Numbered from the stretch's first letter, positions 34,184 to 44,281 are shown. The stretch: 52,123 bases of DNA from Carboxylicivirga mesophila (GCF_018271975.1 NZ_JAGUCN010000033.1:1-52123); one strand, 5' to 3'. Notes: a model not told the origin generated them from the sequence alone. A program made the numbers and translations.

Positions 34184-36508
34184 ATAAATAAAGCTAAGGT
34201 GAAACACCTACTCTTATTCTTTCTTCTTCTGGTTGCAATTTCAGTTGATGCACAACACACAGGTTGGTGCATCAAAGGCGCTGTGGTTGATGAAGCTGGT
34301 ATACCTGTTCCATCAGTGCATATTACCACCCTTGATGGAAAAAAAGGCACAGTGTCAGATGGTGATGGGCGTTTTGAACTTTGTGGATTAGCAGGAGACA
34401 GTATTATTTTCCTAATTGGACATACGGCCTTTGAACGCCAGAGATTAGTGGTGTACAAGGATAGGAATAAGGAGTTGGAAATATACCTGACTTATAAAAC
34501 CTATAGCACCAAAGAGGTGCAAATAAAAGGCCAGCAAAATGCTATTGTGAGTAACTATATACCTGGTAAACTCAGCCTGAAGAAGGAGGATATCTTGCAG
34601 CTTCCGGCTTTTATGGGAAGTCCTGATGTACTAAGAGGCCTGCAATTGCTACCTGGCATGCAGTCAGTTAGTGAAGGTAATTCTGGGATTTATGTTCGTG
34701 GCGGATCGCCAGGTCAGAATTACGTGCTGTTTGATGGTATTGAGCTGATGAACCCGACACATTTGATGGGTATTTATTCAGTCTTCAATCCTTTACTCAC
34801 CGAACACGTAGATTTTTATAAGGGCAATGCGCCTATTCACCTTTCATCACGGCTGGCTTCATCGATTATTGTCGATACCTATCATCAGAAAAAAGGCAGT
34901 AGTAATTGGGCTGGTAATATTGGCAACATCATGACCAATCTTACATACAATGGTCAGTCATCCAACAATAAATGGTATTTTTCAACAGGTATCAGGCGAA
35001 GCTACCTGGAGGTATTAGGCTACATGGCTCGACCTTTTTTTAGTGATGAAGTAAACTATTTTGATCAGAATACCTATACTTTTTATGACTGGAATGGTAA
35101 GGTAAGTTATCAATCGGGTCGCAATCGAGTGCAGCTGACATGGTACTTTGGGCAGGATAATTTTCAGATGGATAATCCTAAGCATCAACTGGAATCTCAT
35201 TCGAAATGGGGTAACTGTGGAACGGCCATGCAATGGAAACACACAATTCAGCCAGGTTTTATGATGGAACATACCATCTCTTACTCTTCTTACTTTTCCA
35301 ATTTCGGTGCTTCTATCCCTGATGGTACCATGCAGTTTGATACAGACTATAGTCAGGTAAAGCTACAAAGTGGCTTTAGTATGGTGGCTGATAAGCACTT
35401 TTTACGCTGGGGAAGTGATGTTACCTTATACAATATCATTCCGCAGCAGCTCGAAGTAAGCAATATTAGCAGTGCCGATGCCGTCATTGATGAGTATAAA
35501 AGTCTTGCCATCAGGCCATATATTAGCGATTACTATACCTTCAGTGACACTTGGTCGTTGTATGCCGGACTAGGTTTTAATGCCTACAAGCTAATGTATT
35601 CGGGCAGAGATGGACAGACAACGAGAAACGATAATGGGGTGCAAATGGCTCCTAATATTATTCTTACACTGAATTATAATCGTTCGCGGCATGCCTCGTA
35701 TAAATGGTCATATGCTTATACAACGCAGGATATTCACCTCGCTTCAGTCGCTTCCATACCTTTACCGTCTGATATCTGGATGCCTGCATCGGAGGCCTTG
35801 CCATTGGAGGCCAGTCATCAGCTGACAGCCGGGTATTTTAAGTCATATGCAGACAAGAAACTGCAATGGGGAATAGAATTGTATGGTAAGTATATGCATA
35901 ACCAGCTATTGGTGAAGTTAAATCAGAATCAGTCAGAAACAGAGCGTTTTGAGGATAACTTCTATCGGGGCCGGGGATTAGCCTATGGAAGTGAATTTTA
36001 CCTTAGTAATTCGGATGAGAAGCTAAGCTATACTCTTAGCTATACACTTGGTTGGGTACAACAACAGTTTGATGACATAAATAGTGGCAGATGGCACGAT
36101 GCCAAATATGATCGCCGCCATGATCTTAATTTACAGGCATTGTATAAGCTCAACAAACGAGTTGATTTAGGAGCCGTGTTTATTTTCGCGACTGGCAATA
36201 AAGCTACCTTGCCAACAGGCCGCTACTGGCTGATGGGCGAGATCGCCAGTGATTATAGTGGCGTCAATAATTACCGTATGCCGGCCTACCACCGCATGGA
36301 TGTTTCCTTAAACTACCACTTGCCATCCAATTTATTTAATGAGTCAGTCCTTAACTTTTCAATTATCAATCTGTATGGTCGTAGCAATCCCTATTATATC
36401 TATTATCAGGTAGAAGAGGGGCAGCAGGATTATGCCTTAAGTATAAAAGCCAGACAGGTTTCATTGTTTCCAATTATGCCATCCATCAGCTGGCGATTTA
36501 AATTTTAG
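34166..36508 (+). CDS. TonB-dependent receptor with carboxypeptidase-regulatory-like N-domain
   Basis: This 780-aa outer-membrane receptor has a signal peptide (KHLLLFFLLLVAISVDAQ), a CarboxypepD_reg-like domain (GAVVDEAGIPVPSVHITTLDGKKG, about 34-110), a plug (PDVLRGLQLLPGMQSVSEGNSGIYVRGGSPGQNYVLFDGIEL, about 153-195) and a long barrel ending WRFKF. The substrate is unknown. The ATG at 34166 lies inside a terminator-like hairpin. The in-frame GTG at 34199 (encoding MKHLLLF) gives a more compact signal peptide and may be the true start. It is followed by DUF4249 after 3 bp. Confidence 0.9.
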   Translation: MASNSFINKAKVKHLLLFFLLLVAISVDAQHTGWCIKGAVVDEAGIPVPSVHITTLDGKKGTVSDGDGRFELCGLAGDSIIFLIGHTAFERQRLVVYKDRNKELEIYLTYKTYSTKEVQIKGQQNAIVSNYIPGKLSLKKEDILQLPAFMGSPDVLRGLQLLPGMQSVSEGNSGIYVRGGSPGQNYVLFDGIELMNPTHLMGIYSVFNPLLTEHVDFYKGNAPIHLSSRLASSIIVDTYHQKKGSSNWAGNIGNIMTNLTYNGQSSNNKWYFSTGIRRSYLEVLGYMARPFFSDEVNYFDQNTYTFYDWNGKVSYQSGRNRVQLTWYFGQDNFQMDNPKHQLESHSKWGNCGTAMQWKHTIQPGFMMEHTISYSSYFSNFGASIPDGTMQFDTDYSQVKLQSGFSMVADKHFLRWGSDVTLYNIIPQQLEVSNISSADAVIDEYKSLAIRPYISDYYTFSDTWSLYAGLGFNAYKLMYSGRDGQTTRNDNGVQMAPNIILTLNYNRSRHASYKWSYAYTTQDIHLASVASIPLPSDIWMPASEALPLEASHQLTAGYFKSYADKKLQWGIELYGKYMHNQLLVKLNQNQSETERFEDNFYRGRGLAYGSEFYLSNSDEKLSYTLSYTLGWVQQQFDDINSGRWHDAKYDRRHDLNLQALYKLNKRVDLGAVFIFATGNKATLPTGRYWLMGEIASDYSGVNNYRMPAYHRMDVSLNYHLPSNLFNESVLNFSIINLYGRSNPYYIYYQVEEGQQDYALSIKARQVSLFPIMPSISWRFKF

Positions 36509-36511
36509 TGT

Positions 36512-37390
36512 ATGCGCATTGCTGTAATACTTATACTAACACTATTATTGGCCTGTTCTAAAGATATAGAACTGGAACAAGTTAACTATGAACCAAAGAT
36601 TGTAGTGGATGGCTGGATAGAAAATGGTAGAACTGCCAATGTGCTTTTGACGATGAGTTCACCATTTCTTACCGACTATGATTCTGCATCTATTCGCAAT
36701 ACCTTTCTCAACTACGCAAAAGTGACCATCACTACCGGTAAAGGAGAATCTGAGGTGCTTACTTTAACCCGCCAAAAGGAGTTTTTTCCTCCTTTTGTGT
36801 ACAAATCAATTGCTATAAAGGGGGAAGTGGGCGAAACCTATACGCTTGAGGTGGTTTATCGCGATAAAATAGTAGAGGCGGCTACTTCAATTCCCACATT
36901 ACCAGATGTTAGGGAGGTGGTTACTGAGCCTGTTTCAGATACCTCAATGGTCATATTTGCAACTGTGAATGATGATGCTTTGAATGAAAACTACTACTAT
37001 TCGCAGATATTTACCTGGCATTATGATACCCGTTTTCATCCTTCTGACAATCCCTTGAAAAATGACCGTTTTTTTAATGGGCAGATGCATACTTTTCAGG
37101 TGAAAAGGAGCGATCAACCTGATCCTTTAAATATCTATAATATCAATTCTGACCGAAATATTATGGCTGATGAGTTTGCCATTACGGACACTGTTTCGGT
37201 GAAAATTTCACAGCTTGATAAGGAAGCCTACGAGGTTTTAAATGGGATCTACATCGACCATTTAAGTCAAAGCAGTCCCTTTACGTTTGTTGATCAAAAA
37301 ACGCACACAAATATTAAAGGCGGCATAGGGAGGTGGACCGGAATGGCGACGCGGCAGTTTCTGGTATATAATAAAAAGCCCCGCAACTAG
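36512..37390 (+). CDS. DUF4249 lipoprotein partner of the TonB receptor
   Basis: This 292-aa lipoprotein (LTLLLACSKD, Cys15) has the DUF4249 opening YEPKIVVDGWIENGRTANVLLTMSSPF and later NENYYYSQIFTW and FVDQKTHTNIKGGIG. DUF4249 genes regularly follow TonB receptors in Bacteroidota, much as SusD follows SusC. The two probably form an outer-membrane uptake or assembly complex of unknown substrate. The 3-bp spacing shows a single operon. A GC-rich inverted pair after the stop (about 37378-37402) lacks a T-run. Confidence 0.88.
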   Translation: MRIAVILILTLLLACSKDIELEQVNYEPKIVVDGWIENGRTANVLLTMSSPFLTDYDSASIRNTFLNYAKVTITTGKGESEVLTLTRQKEFFPPFVYKSIAIKGEVGETYTLEVVYRDKIVEAATSIPTLPDVREVVTEPVSDTSMVIFATVNDDALNENYYYSQIFTWHYDTRFHPSDNPLKNDRFFNGQMHTFQVKRSDQPDPLNIYNINSDRNIMADEFAITDTVSVKISQLDKEAYEVLNGIYIDHLSQSSPFTFVDQKTHTNIKGGIGRWTGMATRQFLVYNKKPRN

Positions 37391-37424
37391 ATTGTGCAGG
37401 GCCTCATGATATTTTATAGCTGGT

Positions 37425-37880
37425 TTATCTGATGCGATCCATCGATTTGAGCAGTGCTATATCTTTACCAATGGCTCTTAAAGCTAAAAATGTCAGGATT
37501 AAGGCCACAAGCGGAAAGGCAGTCATTATCTTATAACTCATCACGCCCGTTATTTCATCAATCAGCTGTGTTCCCAGGTAGTATATCATTCCTGTTGAGC
37601 CAAGCAGTAAGGCTAGATTTAATCCGCACAATCGTATTTGAAGCACCCGTTTCTTAAATAAAAAAATGGTTATAAAGGCTACAATAGTGGCAGCTGTTAG
37701 CAGAATAGCCAGTGCCAGAGTAGGAATAACTGTTTCTCCATCAGCGTTAGTCAGTCCTCTGTACATGAAGTTATACACTTCGCCTGATTCAGCCTCAATC
37801 TGAGCAAATGGCAGAAAGAACAAGCTGGTCATCAGCAGGCCGCTTAGCAATAAATATACTGTTTGAATTCGTTGTAACAT
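37425..37880 (-). CDS. DUF4293 membrane protein
   Basis: This 151-aa protein has four membrane helices (about 7-27, 52-74, 83-105 and 117-137). It starts MLQRIQTVYLLLSGLLMTSLFFLPFA, the standard beginning of DUF4293, a Bacteroidota-specific family. The role is unknown. It is convergent with the DUF4249 gene and divergent from the phosphorylase gene. Confidence 0.9.
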   Translation of the reverse strand: MLQRIQTVYLLLSGLLMTSLFFLPFAQIEAESGEVYNFMYRGLTNADGETVIPTLALAILLTAATIVAFITIFLFKKRVLQIRLCGLNLALLLGSTGMIYYLGTQLIDEITGVMSYKIMTAFPLVALILTFLALRAIGKDIALLKSMDRIR

Positions 37881-38107
37881 GCTTAACTAATTTAAAAATG
37901 TGGACTGCGAATTTACATATTTTTATGCAATAAACTTAAGGCAATCTCAATGTTTACTGACCTTTGCCCTGGCATTTGCCTGAAGGTGACAAGACAAGTC
38001 TGCCCAGCCAGCTTAAAGCTGATTTTTCTCCTGTTGGTGCAAAATTGCCCGATTGGGATGCTTTATACAATAAAAAATCACTAATTTGACTGGAAATTGA
38101 AAATTAC

Positions 38108-38986
38108 ATGCAAAAGAAAATCGAAGCTTCAGAGCTAATTATAAATCCGGACGGAAGTATTTTTCATTTACACCTTAAACCGGAGGATATTGGCCGAGAT
38201 ATAATATTAGTGGGAGATCCGGGCAGGGTTGAATTAATCAGTTCATTGTTTGATTCAATAGAACTTAGAAAAGCCAACCGGGAATTTGTATCCTGTACAG
38301 GAACATATAATGGTAAGCGGCTTACCGTTGTGGCAACCGGAATAGGAACTGATAATATTGATATAGTTGTTAATGAGTTGGACGCACTGGTTAATATTGA
38401 TTTTGAAACAAGAACGGTTAAACCTGAACATACGCAGCTTAATTTTGTGCGCATTGGTACATCAGGTGCCTTGCAGAAAGATTTGCCAGTAGATAGTTGG
38501 TTGTTAAGTGAAAAAGCCATCGGATTTGATGGATTAATTAATTTCTATGCGCGTCGCAACGAGATAAGCGATCTGGCATTTGAGAAAGCATTTACCGATG
38601 AGCTGAACTGGAACCCTCTGCTAACAGCTCCATATGTGGTTGATGCTGCTCCATCACTACTCCATAAGCTTGACGGAGGCAAAGTAGTGCGGGGCGTCAC
38701 TATATCGGCACCTGGTTTTTACGGACCACAAGGGCGTGAGCTGAGGTTGGACATTGCAGATAAGTATATCAATGCTAAAATAACAGGTTTTAACTACCAG
38801 GATTACCGCGTTACGAACTATGAGATGGAGTGTTCGGCCATCTATGGCTTGTCGGCACTTTTGGGCCATCAGGCAGCTACAGTATGTGTGATCATTGCCA
38901 ATCGTCTGGCCGGCACAGCCACTAAAGATTATAAACCAGTAATGAAGCAGCTGATTGAGCATGTAGTAAAAGGTTTAACGCAATAG
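38108..38986 (+). CDS. Nucleoside phosphorylase (uridine phosphorylase-like)
   Basis: This 292-aa protein belongs to the NP-I family, which cleaves nucleosides with phosphate. The phosphate-binding GDPGRVELI, ATGIGTDNIDIVVNEL, the catalytic NFVRIGTSGAL and the ribose-site NYEMECSAIYGLSAL are present. The last most resembles uridine phosphorylase-type members of Bacteroidota, so pyrimidine salvage is likely but the base specificity is not certain. It is separated by only 7 bp from the next gene, suggesting co-transcription. Confidence 0.88.
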   Translation: MQKKIEASELIINPDGSIFHLHLKPEDIGRDIILVGDPGRVELISSLFDSIELRKANREFVSCTGTYNGKRLTVVATGIGTDNIDIVVNELDALVNIDFETRTVKPEHTQLNFVRIGTSGALQKDLPVDSWLLSEKAIGFDGLINFYARRNEISDLAFEKAFTDELNWNPLLTAPYVVDAAPSLLHKLDGGKVVRGVTISAPGFYGPQGRELRLDIADKYINAKITGFNYQDYRVTNYEMECSAIYGLSALLGHQAATVCVIIANRLAGTATKDYKPVMKQLIEHVVKGLTQ

Positions 38987-38993
38987 CAGGCCT

Positions 38994-39866
38994 ATGGATA
39001 GGGATAAGATAAAAGCATTAATAGCGCTGCTGGATGATCCGAATGATGAAGTGTTCTCATCGGTGGAGCATGCTCTGCTCAAGGAACCGGTGGAAATTGT
39101 ACCAGAGCTTGAGAAGGCATGGGAAGCGTCTTTGGATGGCTTGTTTCAGTCGCGTGTGGAAAACATCATCCATACCATTCAACTCAATGATATTCACACA
39201 GAGCTGAAAAACTGGTTAGCATCACCTAATAAAGATTTGCTATACGGCGCCTTTCTGGTATGTAAATATCAATATCCCGAAGTGAGTATTATCCGCCTTA
39301 AGGAGCAGCTGTCAGAGTTGCGAAAGGATATTTGGCTGGAAATGAATGAACACCTGACTTCCTTGGAGAAAATTCGCATTGTCAATCATGTTTTGTTCGA
39401 CATCCATAAATTCTCGCGCAACACAAGCAGGTACCTGGCACCCGAAAACAATTATATATGCGAAGTGCTGAATACCCATAAAGGCAATCCTTTGTCAGTA
39501 TCTGTTATTTATTCAATCCTTTGTCGTGAGCTGGGAATGCCTGTATATGGCGTTAATCTGCCCAAAAACTTTATTTTGGCATTTATTGATGAAACAGCCA
39601 TTAATGACAATGATCAACTGGCAGATGAAGCGGCTGTATTGTTTTACATTAATCCGATTAATAAAGGAGCAGTGCTTGGTCGCAAGGAGATTGAGTACTT
39701 TGTGAAACAGCAAAAACTTCAGCCAAAGGAAGAATTCTTTTTACCTTGCGATAATGTAACCATCATCAAACGGATGTTTAACAACCTCAGTTTTGGATAT
39801 GACAGCAATGGTGAAGAAGCCAAAAAAGAAGAAATACAAAAGTTGCTGGCTTTGTTTGATGAGTAA
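38994..39866 (+). CDS. Transglutaminase-like (SirB1-type) protein
   Basis: This 290-aa cytoplasmic protein has an N-terminal helical part of HEAT-like character (about 1-110) and a transglutaminase-like SirB1 N-domain. The conserved YICEVLNTHKGNPLSVSVIYSILCRELGMPVYGVNLPKNFIL places the KGNP/SxS nucleophile region. The classical Cys is replaced by Ser/Val in this class, and enzymatic activity is unproven. It lies in a short same-strand run with the phosphorylase and pepD. Confidence 0.85.
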   Translation: MDRDKIKALIALLDDPNDEVFSSVEHALLKEPVEIVPELEKAWEASLDGLFQSRVENIIHTIQLNDIHTELKNWLASPNKDLLYGAFLVCKYQYPEVSIIRLKEQLSELRKDIWLEMNEHLTSLEKIRIVNHVLFDIHKFSRNTSRYLAPENNYICEVLNTHKGNPLSVSVIYSILCRELGMPVYGVNLPKNFILAFIDETAINDNDQLADEAAVLFYINPINKGAVLGRKEIEYFVKQQKLQPKEEFFLPCDNVTIIKRMFNNLSFGYDSNGEEAKKEEIQKLLALFDE

Positions 39867-39905
39867 TAATAACACACAATAATAATTCTAACAGAATATA
39901 GAAGA

Positions 39906-41363
39906 ATGAATAAATTATCAGGATTACATCCTCAGGAAGTCTGGACACAGTTTGAGGCGATTTGTCAGGTGCCGCGTCCTTCCAAAAAAGAAGAAAAGAT
40001 TATTGAATTTCTTCTGAAGTTTGCTGAAGAGAACGGGTTGGAGGCTAAGAAAGATGAAATTGGTAATGTATTAATTTCAAAGCCGGCTACGCCTGGTAAA
40101 GAAAACCTGAAGTCTGTTGTACTGCAGTCGCATATTGATATGGTGTGCGAAAAGAATAGTGATAAAAAGCATGATTTTGATAATGATCCGATTACGCCTG
40201 TTATTGATGGTGACTGGGTGAAAGCCGATGGCACCACCTTAGGTGCTGATGACGGTATTGGAATGGCTGCTCAAATGGCCTTGCTCATTGCCAATGATAT
40301 TGAGCACGGCCCCATTGAGTGCTTGTTCACTGTTGACGAAGAAACCGGTTTATCTGGTGCATTTGGTCTGAAGGAAGGATTTTTTAATTCGAGCATATTA
40401 TTAAATCTTGATTCGGAAGATGACGGTGAACTCTTTATAGGTTGTGCCGGAGGTGTAGATACCCTGGCAAAGTTTCCATATCAAAAAGAAGCTGCTCCCG
40501 ATAAAGGCTTTGCTTTTAAAGTATCTGTTTCTGGCCTTAGAGGAGGCCACTCAGGCGATGATATTAATAAAGGACTGGGTAATGCCAATAAAATATTAAA
40601 CCGTTTCTTGTGGGAGACAAGTCGTAAATATGATTTGCGTCTGGCTTCATTTGATGGTGGTAACCTGCGAAATGCCATTGCCCGTGAGGCTCATGCTATT
40701 GCCGTTGTGCCCAATGCTTATAAAGAGCAGGTACGTGTAGCATTTAACCTGTTGTTTCACGATGTGCAGATGGAGCTGAAAGTAACTGAGCCTGGTCTGA
40801 GAATGAAACTAGAGTCGGTGGATGTACCAGCATTTGTGATGGATAATAACACCCAAAACAACCTGCTGAATGCATTGTATGCTTGTCCACACGGTGTTAT
40901 TGAAATGAGTCGTGACATTGAAGGCCTGGTGGAAACATCAACCAACCTGGCCTCTGTTAAGATGCAAGATGATCATGTGTTGGTTACTACCAGTCAGCGA
41001 AGCTCCGTGGAAAGCTCAAAGGAGGATATAGCCAACATGGTTGATGCTGTATTTACGCTGGCCGGTGCGGAAGCTTTTCACACTGATGGCTATCCGGGAT
41101 GGGCACCAAATACTGATTCGGAAATTCTGAAGATAACTAAAGAATCCTATGAGCGCTTATTTGGTAATGAACCTGTTGTGCGAGCTATTCATGCGGGATT
41201 GGAGTGTGGACTCTTCCTTGAGAAATATCCGGGTATGGATATGATTTCATTTGGTCCGACCATTAGGGGGGCTCATTCGCCAGATGAACGAATTGACATT
41301 GAGACAGTGGATAAATTCTGGAAGCACTTGATTGATGTTCTGAAAAATATACCAGAAGCATAA
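39906..41363 (+). CDS. pepD: Aminoacyl-histidine dipeptidase (M20C)
   Basis: This 485-aa cytosolic dipeptidase has metal ligands in VLQSHIDMVCEK (His76), GADDGIG (Asp115) and FTVDEETGLSGAFGL (Glu145/146). The C-terminal ISFGPTIRGAHSPDER, with the final His, is intact. LRGGHSGDDI belongs to the dimerisation lid. The length is normal for PepD. It degrades Xaa-His and other dipeptides. It is closed by a strong terminator. Confidence 0.95.
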   Translation: MNKLSGLHPQEVWTQFEAICQVPRPSKKEEKIIEFLLKFAEENGLEAKKDEIGNVLISKPATPGKENLKSVVLQSHIDMVCEKNSDKKHDFDNDPITPVIDGDWVKADGTTLGADDGIGMAAQMALLIANDIEHGPIECLFTVDEETGLSGAFGLKEGFFNSSILLNLDSEDDGELFIGCAGGVDTLAKFPYQKEAAPDKGFAFKVSVSGLRGGHSGDDINKGLGNANKILNRFLWETSRKYDLRLASFDGGNLRNAIAREAHAIAVVPNAYKEQVRVAFNLLFHDVQMELKVTEPGLRMKLESVDVPAFVMDNNTQNNLLNALYACPHGVIEMSRDIEGLVETSTNLASVKMQDDHVLVTTSQRSSVESSKEDIANMVDAVFTLAGAEAFHTDGYPGWAPNTDSEILKITKESYERLFGNEPVVRAIHAGLECGLFLEKYPGMDMISFGPTIRGAHSPDERIDIETVDKFWKHLIDVLKNIPEA

Positions 41364-41369
41364 TAAAGC

Positions 41370-41400
41370 AAAAGCCGGATGAAAAATCCGGCTTTTTTTT
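41370..41400 (+). terminator. Terminator of the pepD gene (bidirectional)
   Basis: Stem AAAAGCCGGAT...ATCCGGCTTTT with T8, directly after the stop. The A-rich left side allows it to serve the convergent feo operon too. Confidence 0.9.
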
Positions 41401-41435
41401 ATCTCATTGCTATGTTATTGCCAAAATGATTCAGT

Positions 41436-41624
41436 CTATTCGATAAGTGTAGGATATTTACCTTTTTTTATAGCGGTGAAGAGTTCATTTTTTGCACTGC
41501 AGGCACATGAACCGGCATCGCAGGCTGTTTTTCCTTTAGCCGGTTTAATCAGGCGGTAAAAAAAACTTAGTACCTGGTAAAAGGCCCAGGCCACAATCAA
41601 ATAGGTTACTATATCCTGTATCAT
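41436..41624 (-). CDS. FeoB-associated Cys-rich membrane protein
   Basis: This 62-aa protein has one N-terminal membrane helix (residues 5-24) and a Cys cluster CDAGSCACS, the pattern of the small FeoB-associated family. It starts 4 bp after the feoB stop on the same strand, so it is the last gene of the Fe(II) uptake operon. By analogy with other genomes it helps FeoB, possibly with redox or assembly. Confidence 0.9.
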   Translation of the reverse strand: MIQDIVTYLIVAWAFYQVLSFFYRLIKPAKGKTACDAGSCACSAKNELFTAIKKGKYPTLIE

Positions 41625-41628
41625 AATA

Positions 41629-44124
41629 TTATAACAATAGATGACCTACCTGGTTCACTGCAAAGGCTAAAACCCAGGCTAAGCCAGTGGTATAAAAGAT
41701 GGTAAATAAGGCCCATTTCCACGAGCCGGATTCTTTTCGAATGGCTGCCACTACCGCTACACAAGGAAAGTAGATGAGTATAAACACCATAAAGCCAAAG
41801 GCGGTAACCTTATTGAAAACGGGCCGGCCATCCGGATGTGTTTCTTCCCTTATCTGCGTAATTAATTGTTTCGAATCTTCGGTATCCTCATCGCTGTGAT
41901 AAATAACCGCCATCGTGCTAATAACTATTTCTTTAGCTGCAATACCCGTAATAAGACTAACGCCCATTTTCCAGTCAAAACCCAATGGTTGAATAACCGG
42001 TTCGATGGATTTACCTAGTCGTCCAATGTAGGTGTTGCTTTGGTGTTCACCCTTTTTAATCAGCTCAATAGAATCGGTTTTAGTTGTTAGTTCTTCTTCA
42101 TACTGCTGTGCTAATTCATCTGAACTTTTAGCTATTAAGCTCGCATATTCGGTATTAAGTTGTTCAATCTTAGTGTCAAAGTCTTCTGAGTAATCGACAT
42201 TTTGCGGGTAATAGCTCAAGAACCAGATGATGATGGATGCCACTAAGATAATGCCACCCATTTTTTTGAGGTACTCGGCACCTTTGTGCCACATGTGTCT
42301 GATGGTGTTTTTAAGCGTAGGAATACGATAGGGCGGAAGCTCCATGACGAATGGAACTTCATCGTGTTTAAAAATAAAACGCTTAAATAAACGTGCTATT
42401 AATACTGCCAGTAATATGCCAACGCCATAAATGATGAATAACATGGTGCCTGCATTTTCAGGAAATATAGCCCCAATAATAAGAATGTAGACCGGTAAAC
42501 GGGCACTGCATGACATAAACGGATTGATAAGCATGGTTAGCAATCGGTTATTCCTGTTTTCAATGGTGCGTGTGGCCATCACTGCCGGTACATTACAACC
42601 AAACCCCATTACAAGCGGTATGAATGATTTGCCATGTAAGCCCATTTTGTGCATTAGCTTATCCATGATAAAGGCAGCACGGGCCATATAGCCGGTATCC
42701 TCCATGAATGAGATAAAAAAGAAGAGTATCAGAATGTTGGGTAGGAATACAATAACACCACCAACACCGCCGATTACGCCATCTACGAGCAGGTGTTTTA
42801 GTGAGCCATCCGGCATGACGCTACTAACAAAATCAGACAAAAATGCCACGCCTGTTTCAATCCATGTCATCGGGTATTCGCCCAGCTTAAAGGTAGATTG
42901 AAACATCAGCCACATAAAGAAAATAAATATGGGGAAGCCAAATAAACGATGGGTAATCAGCGCATCAATGCTATCAGTCCTTCGTCTTCGTGTTTGAGGG
43001 TTTTCCTTAAATGTTTCTTTTAGAGCACCGGCAACAAAGCCGTAACGGGCATCGGTAAATATGGTTTCAGAATCTTCCTGCGATTGCTTTTCAATTTTCT
43101 CAGTCAGGTGCTCGGTTTCTTTTAATATGTCAGAATAAATATGGCTGTTTGACTGCATGTAATCAAACAGTTGCTTGTCTTTTTCAAGAGCTTTAATCGC
43201 CAGATAACGAGGCGAAATACGATTGGCAATATCCCCGGCTTTAATAAACATGCCGTCAAGGACTTCAATAGCTGATTCAATAGGATCTCCATAATTTACA
43301 TGGATATGACGCACAATTTCATCCCTATCTTCATATACATCGATGAGCTTATCAAACAGTTCAGTGACGCCTTTTCCTCGAGAGCTAACCGTTGGGACAA
43401 AAGGGATACCCAGCATAGCACCTAGCTGGTCGTAATTTAGCCGATCACCTCTGCGCTGCATCTCGTCGAACATATTTAGGGCCACAACCACTTTTATATC
43501 CAGATCAATCAATTGGGTGGTGAGGTATAAATTACGTTCAAGGTTGGAACTGTCAAGCACATTAACGACTATATCCGGATTTTCATTGGTGATGTATTCG
43601 CGTACAAATGTTTCTTCGGGTGAATAGGCCGAAATGCTATATGTGCCCGGTAAATCAATAATATTGAATTGATACCCATTGTGCAGGAATGTAGCAGCCT
43701 TTGCATCAACTGTTACTCCACTATAGTTACCAACGTGCTCTTTGGCGCCACTGGCATAGTTAAATAAGGTTGTTTTGCCGCAATTGGGGTTACCAACTAA
43801 TACGATATTAATGTTGCGATGTTTCTTATTAGCTGATTGCTTGAGAATATCTTCTGAAATGGTACCCTGATAGCTTAAATCGGCAATGTTCTTAGCTTCT
43901 TCAACCGTAACAACTTCAATGAGTTTAGCTTCACTTCGTCGTAAAGAAACTTTATAATCAAGTATTTGGTATTCAATTGGGTCTTTGAGAGGTGCGTTTT
44001 TTACAACCGTAACTTTCTTCCCTTTAATAAATCCCATCTCGGTAATGCGTTTGCGAAAAGCGCCATGGCCTTTTACTTTAACAATGACACCTTCATTACC
44101 GTTGCTTAACTCAGATAAATTCAT
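41629..44124 (-). CDS. feoB: FeoA-FeoB fusion ferrous iron transporter
   Basis: This 831-aa protein starts with an SH3-like FeoA domain (residues 1-75, FRKRITEMGFIKGKKVTVV). The FeoB G domain follows (G1 GNPNCGKTT 111-119, GVTVDAK, DLPGTYS, NMFDE), then the gate/core helices (YMARAAFIMDKLMHKMGLHGKSFIPLVMGFGCNVPAVMATRTI). It imports Fe(II) across the inner membrane. The fusion makes a separate feoA unnecessary, a common Bacteroidota arrangement. Its own promoter lies 39 bp upstream; no clear Fur box was seen. Confidence 0.96.
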   Translation of the reverse strand: MNLSELSNGNEGVIVKVKGHGAFRKRITEMGFIKGKKVTVVKNAPLKDPIEYQILDYKVSLRRSEAKLIEVVTVEEAKNIADLSYQGTISEDILKQSANKKHRNINIVLVGNPNCGKTTLFNYASGAKEHVGNYSGVTVDAKAATFLHNGYQFNIIDLPGTYSISAYSPEETFVREYITNENPDIVVNVLDSSNLERNLYLTTQLIDLDIKVVVALNMFDEMQRRGDRLNYDQLGAMLGIPFVPTVSSRGKGVTELFDKLIDVYEDRDEIVRHIHVNYGDPIESAIEVLDGMFIKAGDIANRISPRYLAIKALEKDKQLFDYMQSNSHIYSDILKETEHLTEKIEKQSQEDSETIFTDARYGFVAGALKETFKENPQTRRRRTDSIDALITHRLFGFPIFIFFMWLMFQSTFKLGEYPMTWIETGVAFLSDFVSSVMPDGSLKHLLVDGVIGGVGGVIVFLPNILILFFFISFMEDTGYMARAAFIMDKLMHKMGLHGKSFIPLVMGFGCNVPAVMATRTIENRNNRLLTMLINPFMSCSARLPVYILIIGAIFPENAGTMLFIIYGVGILLAVLIARLFKRFIFKHDEVPFVMELPPYRIPTLKNTIRHMWHKGAEYLKKMGGIILVASIIIWFLSYYPQNVDYSEDFDTKIEQLNTEYASLIAKSSDELAQQYEEELTTKTDSIELIKKGEHQSNTYIGRLGKSIEPVIQPLGFDWKMGVSLITGIAAKEIVISTMAVIYHSDEDTEDSKQLITQIREETHPDGRPVFNKVTAFGFMVFILIYFPCVAVVAAIRKESGSWKWALFTIFYTTGLAWVLAFAVNQVGHLLL

Positions 44125-44162
44125 GAAAACTTAGATTGACTATGCCCATTAATAAGATCCTA

Positions 44163-44193
44163 CAAAAGTATATTTGTCGACCTTATGTTACAA
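44163..44193 (-). promoter_or_regulatory. Promoter of the feo operon
   Basis: On the minus strand: -33 TTG (44193-44191), a 20-bp gap, then a perfect -7 TACTTTTG (44170-44163), 38 bp before the ATG. Confidence 0.75.
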
Positions 44194-44281
44194 TACCTAA
44201 AAGTAGTGATTTTACAGTGTGGGCAAAATAAATATTGCAAGACTGTATATAACTTTTTAACTGAAATTGCGTTTAGTTGGT

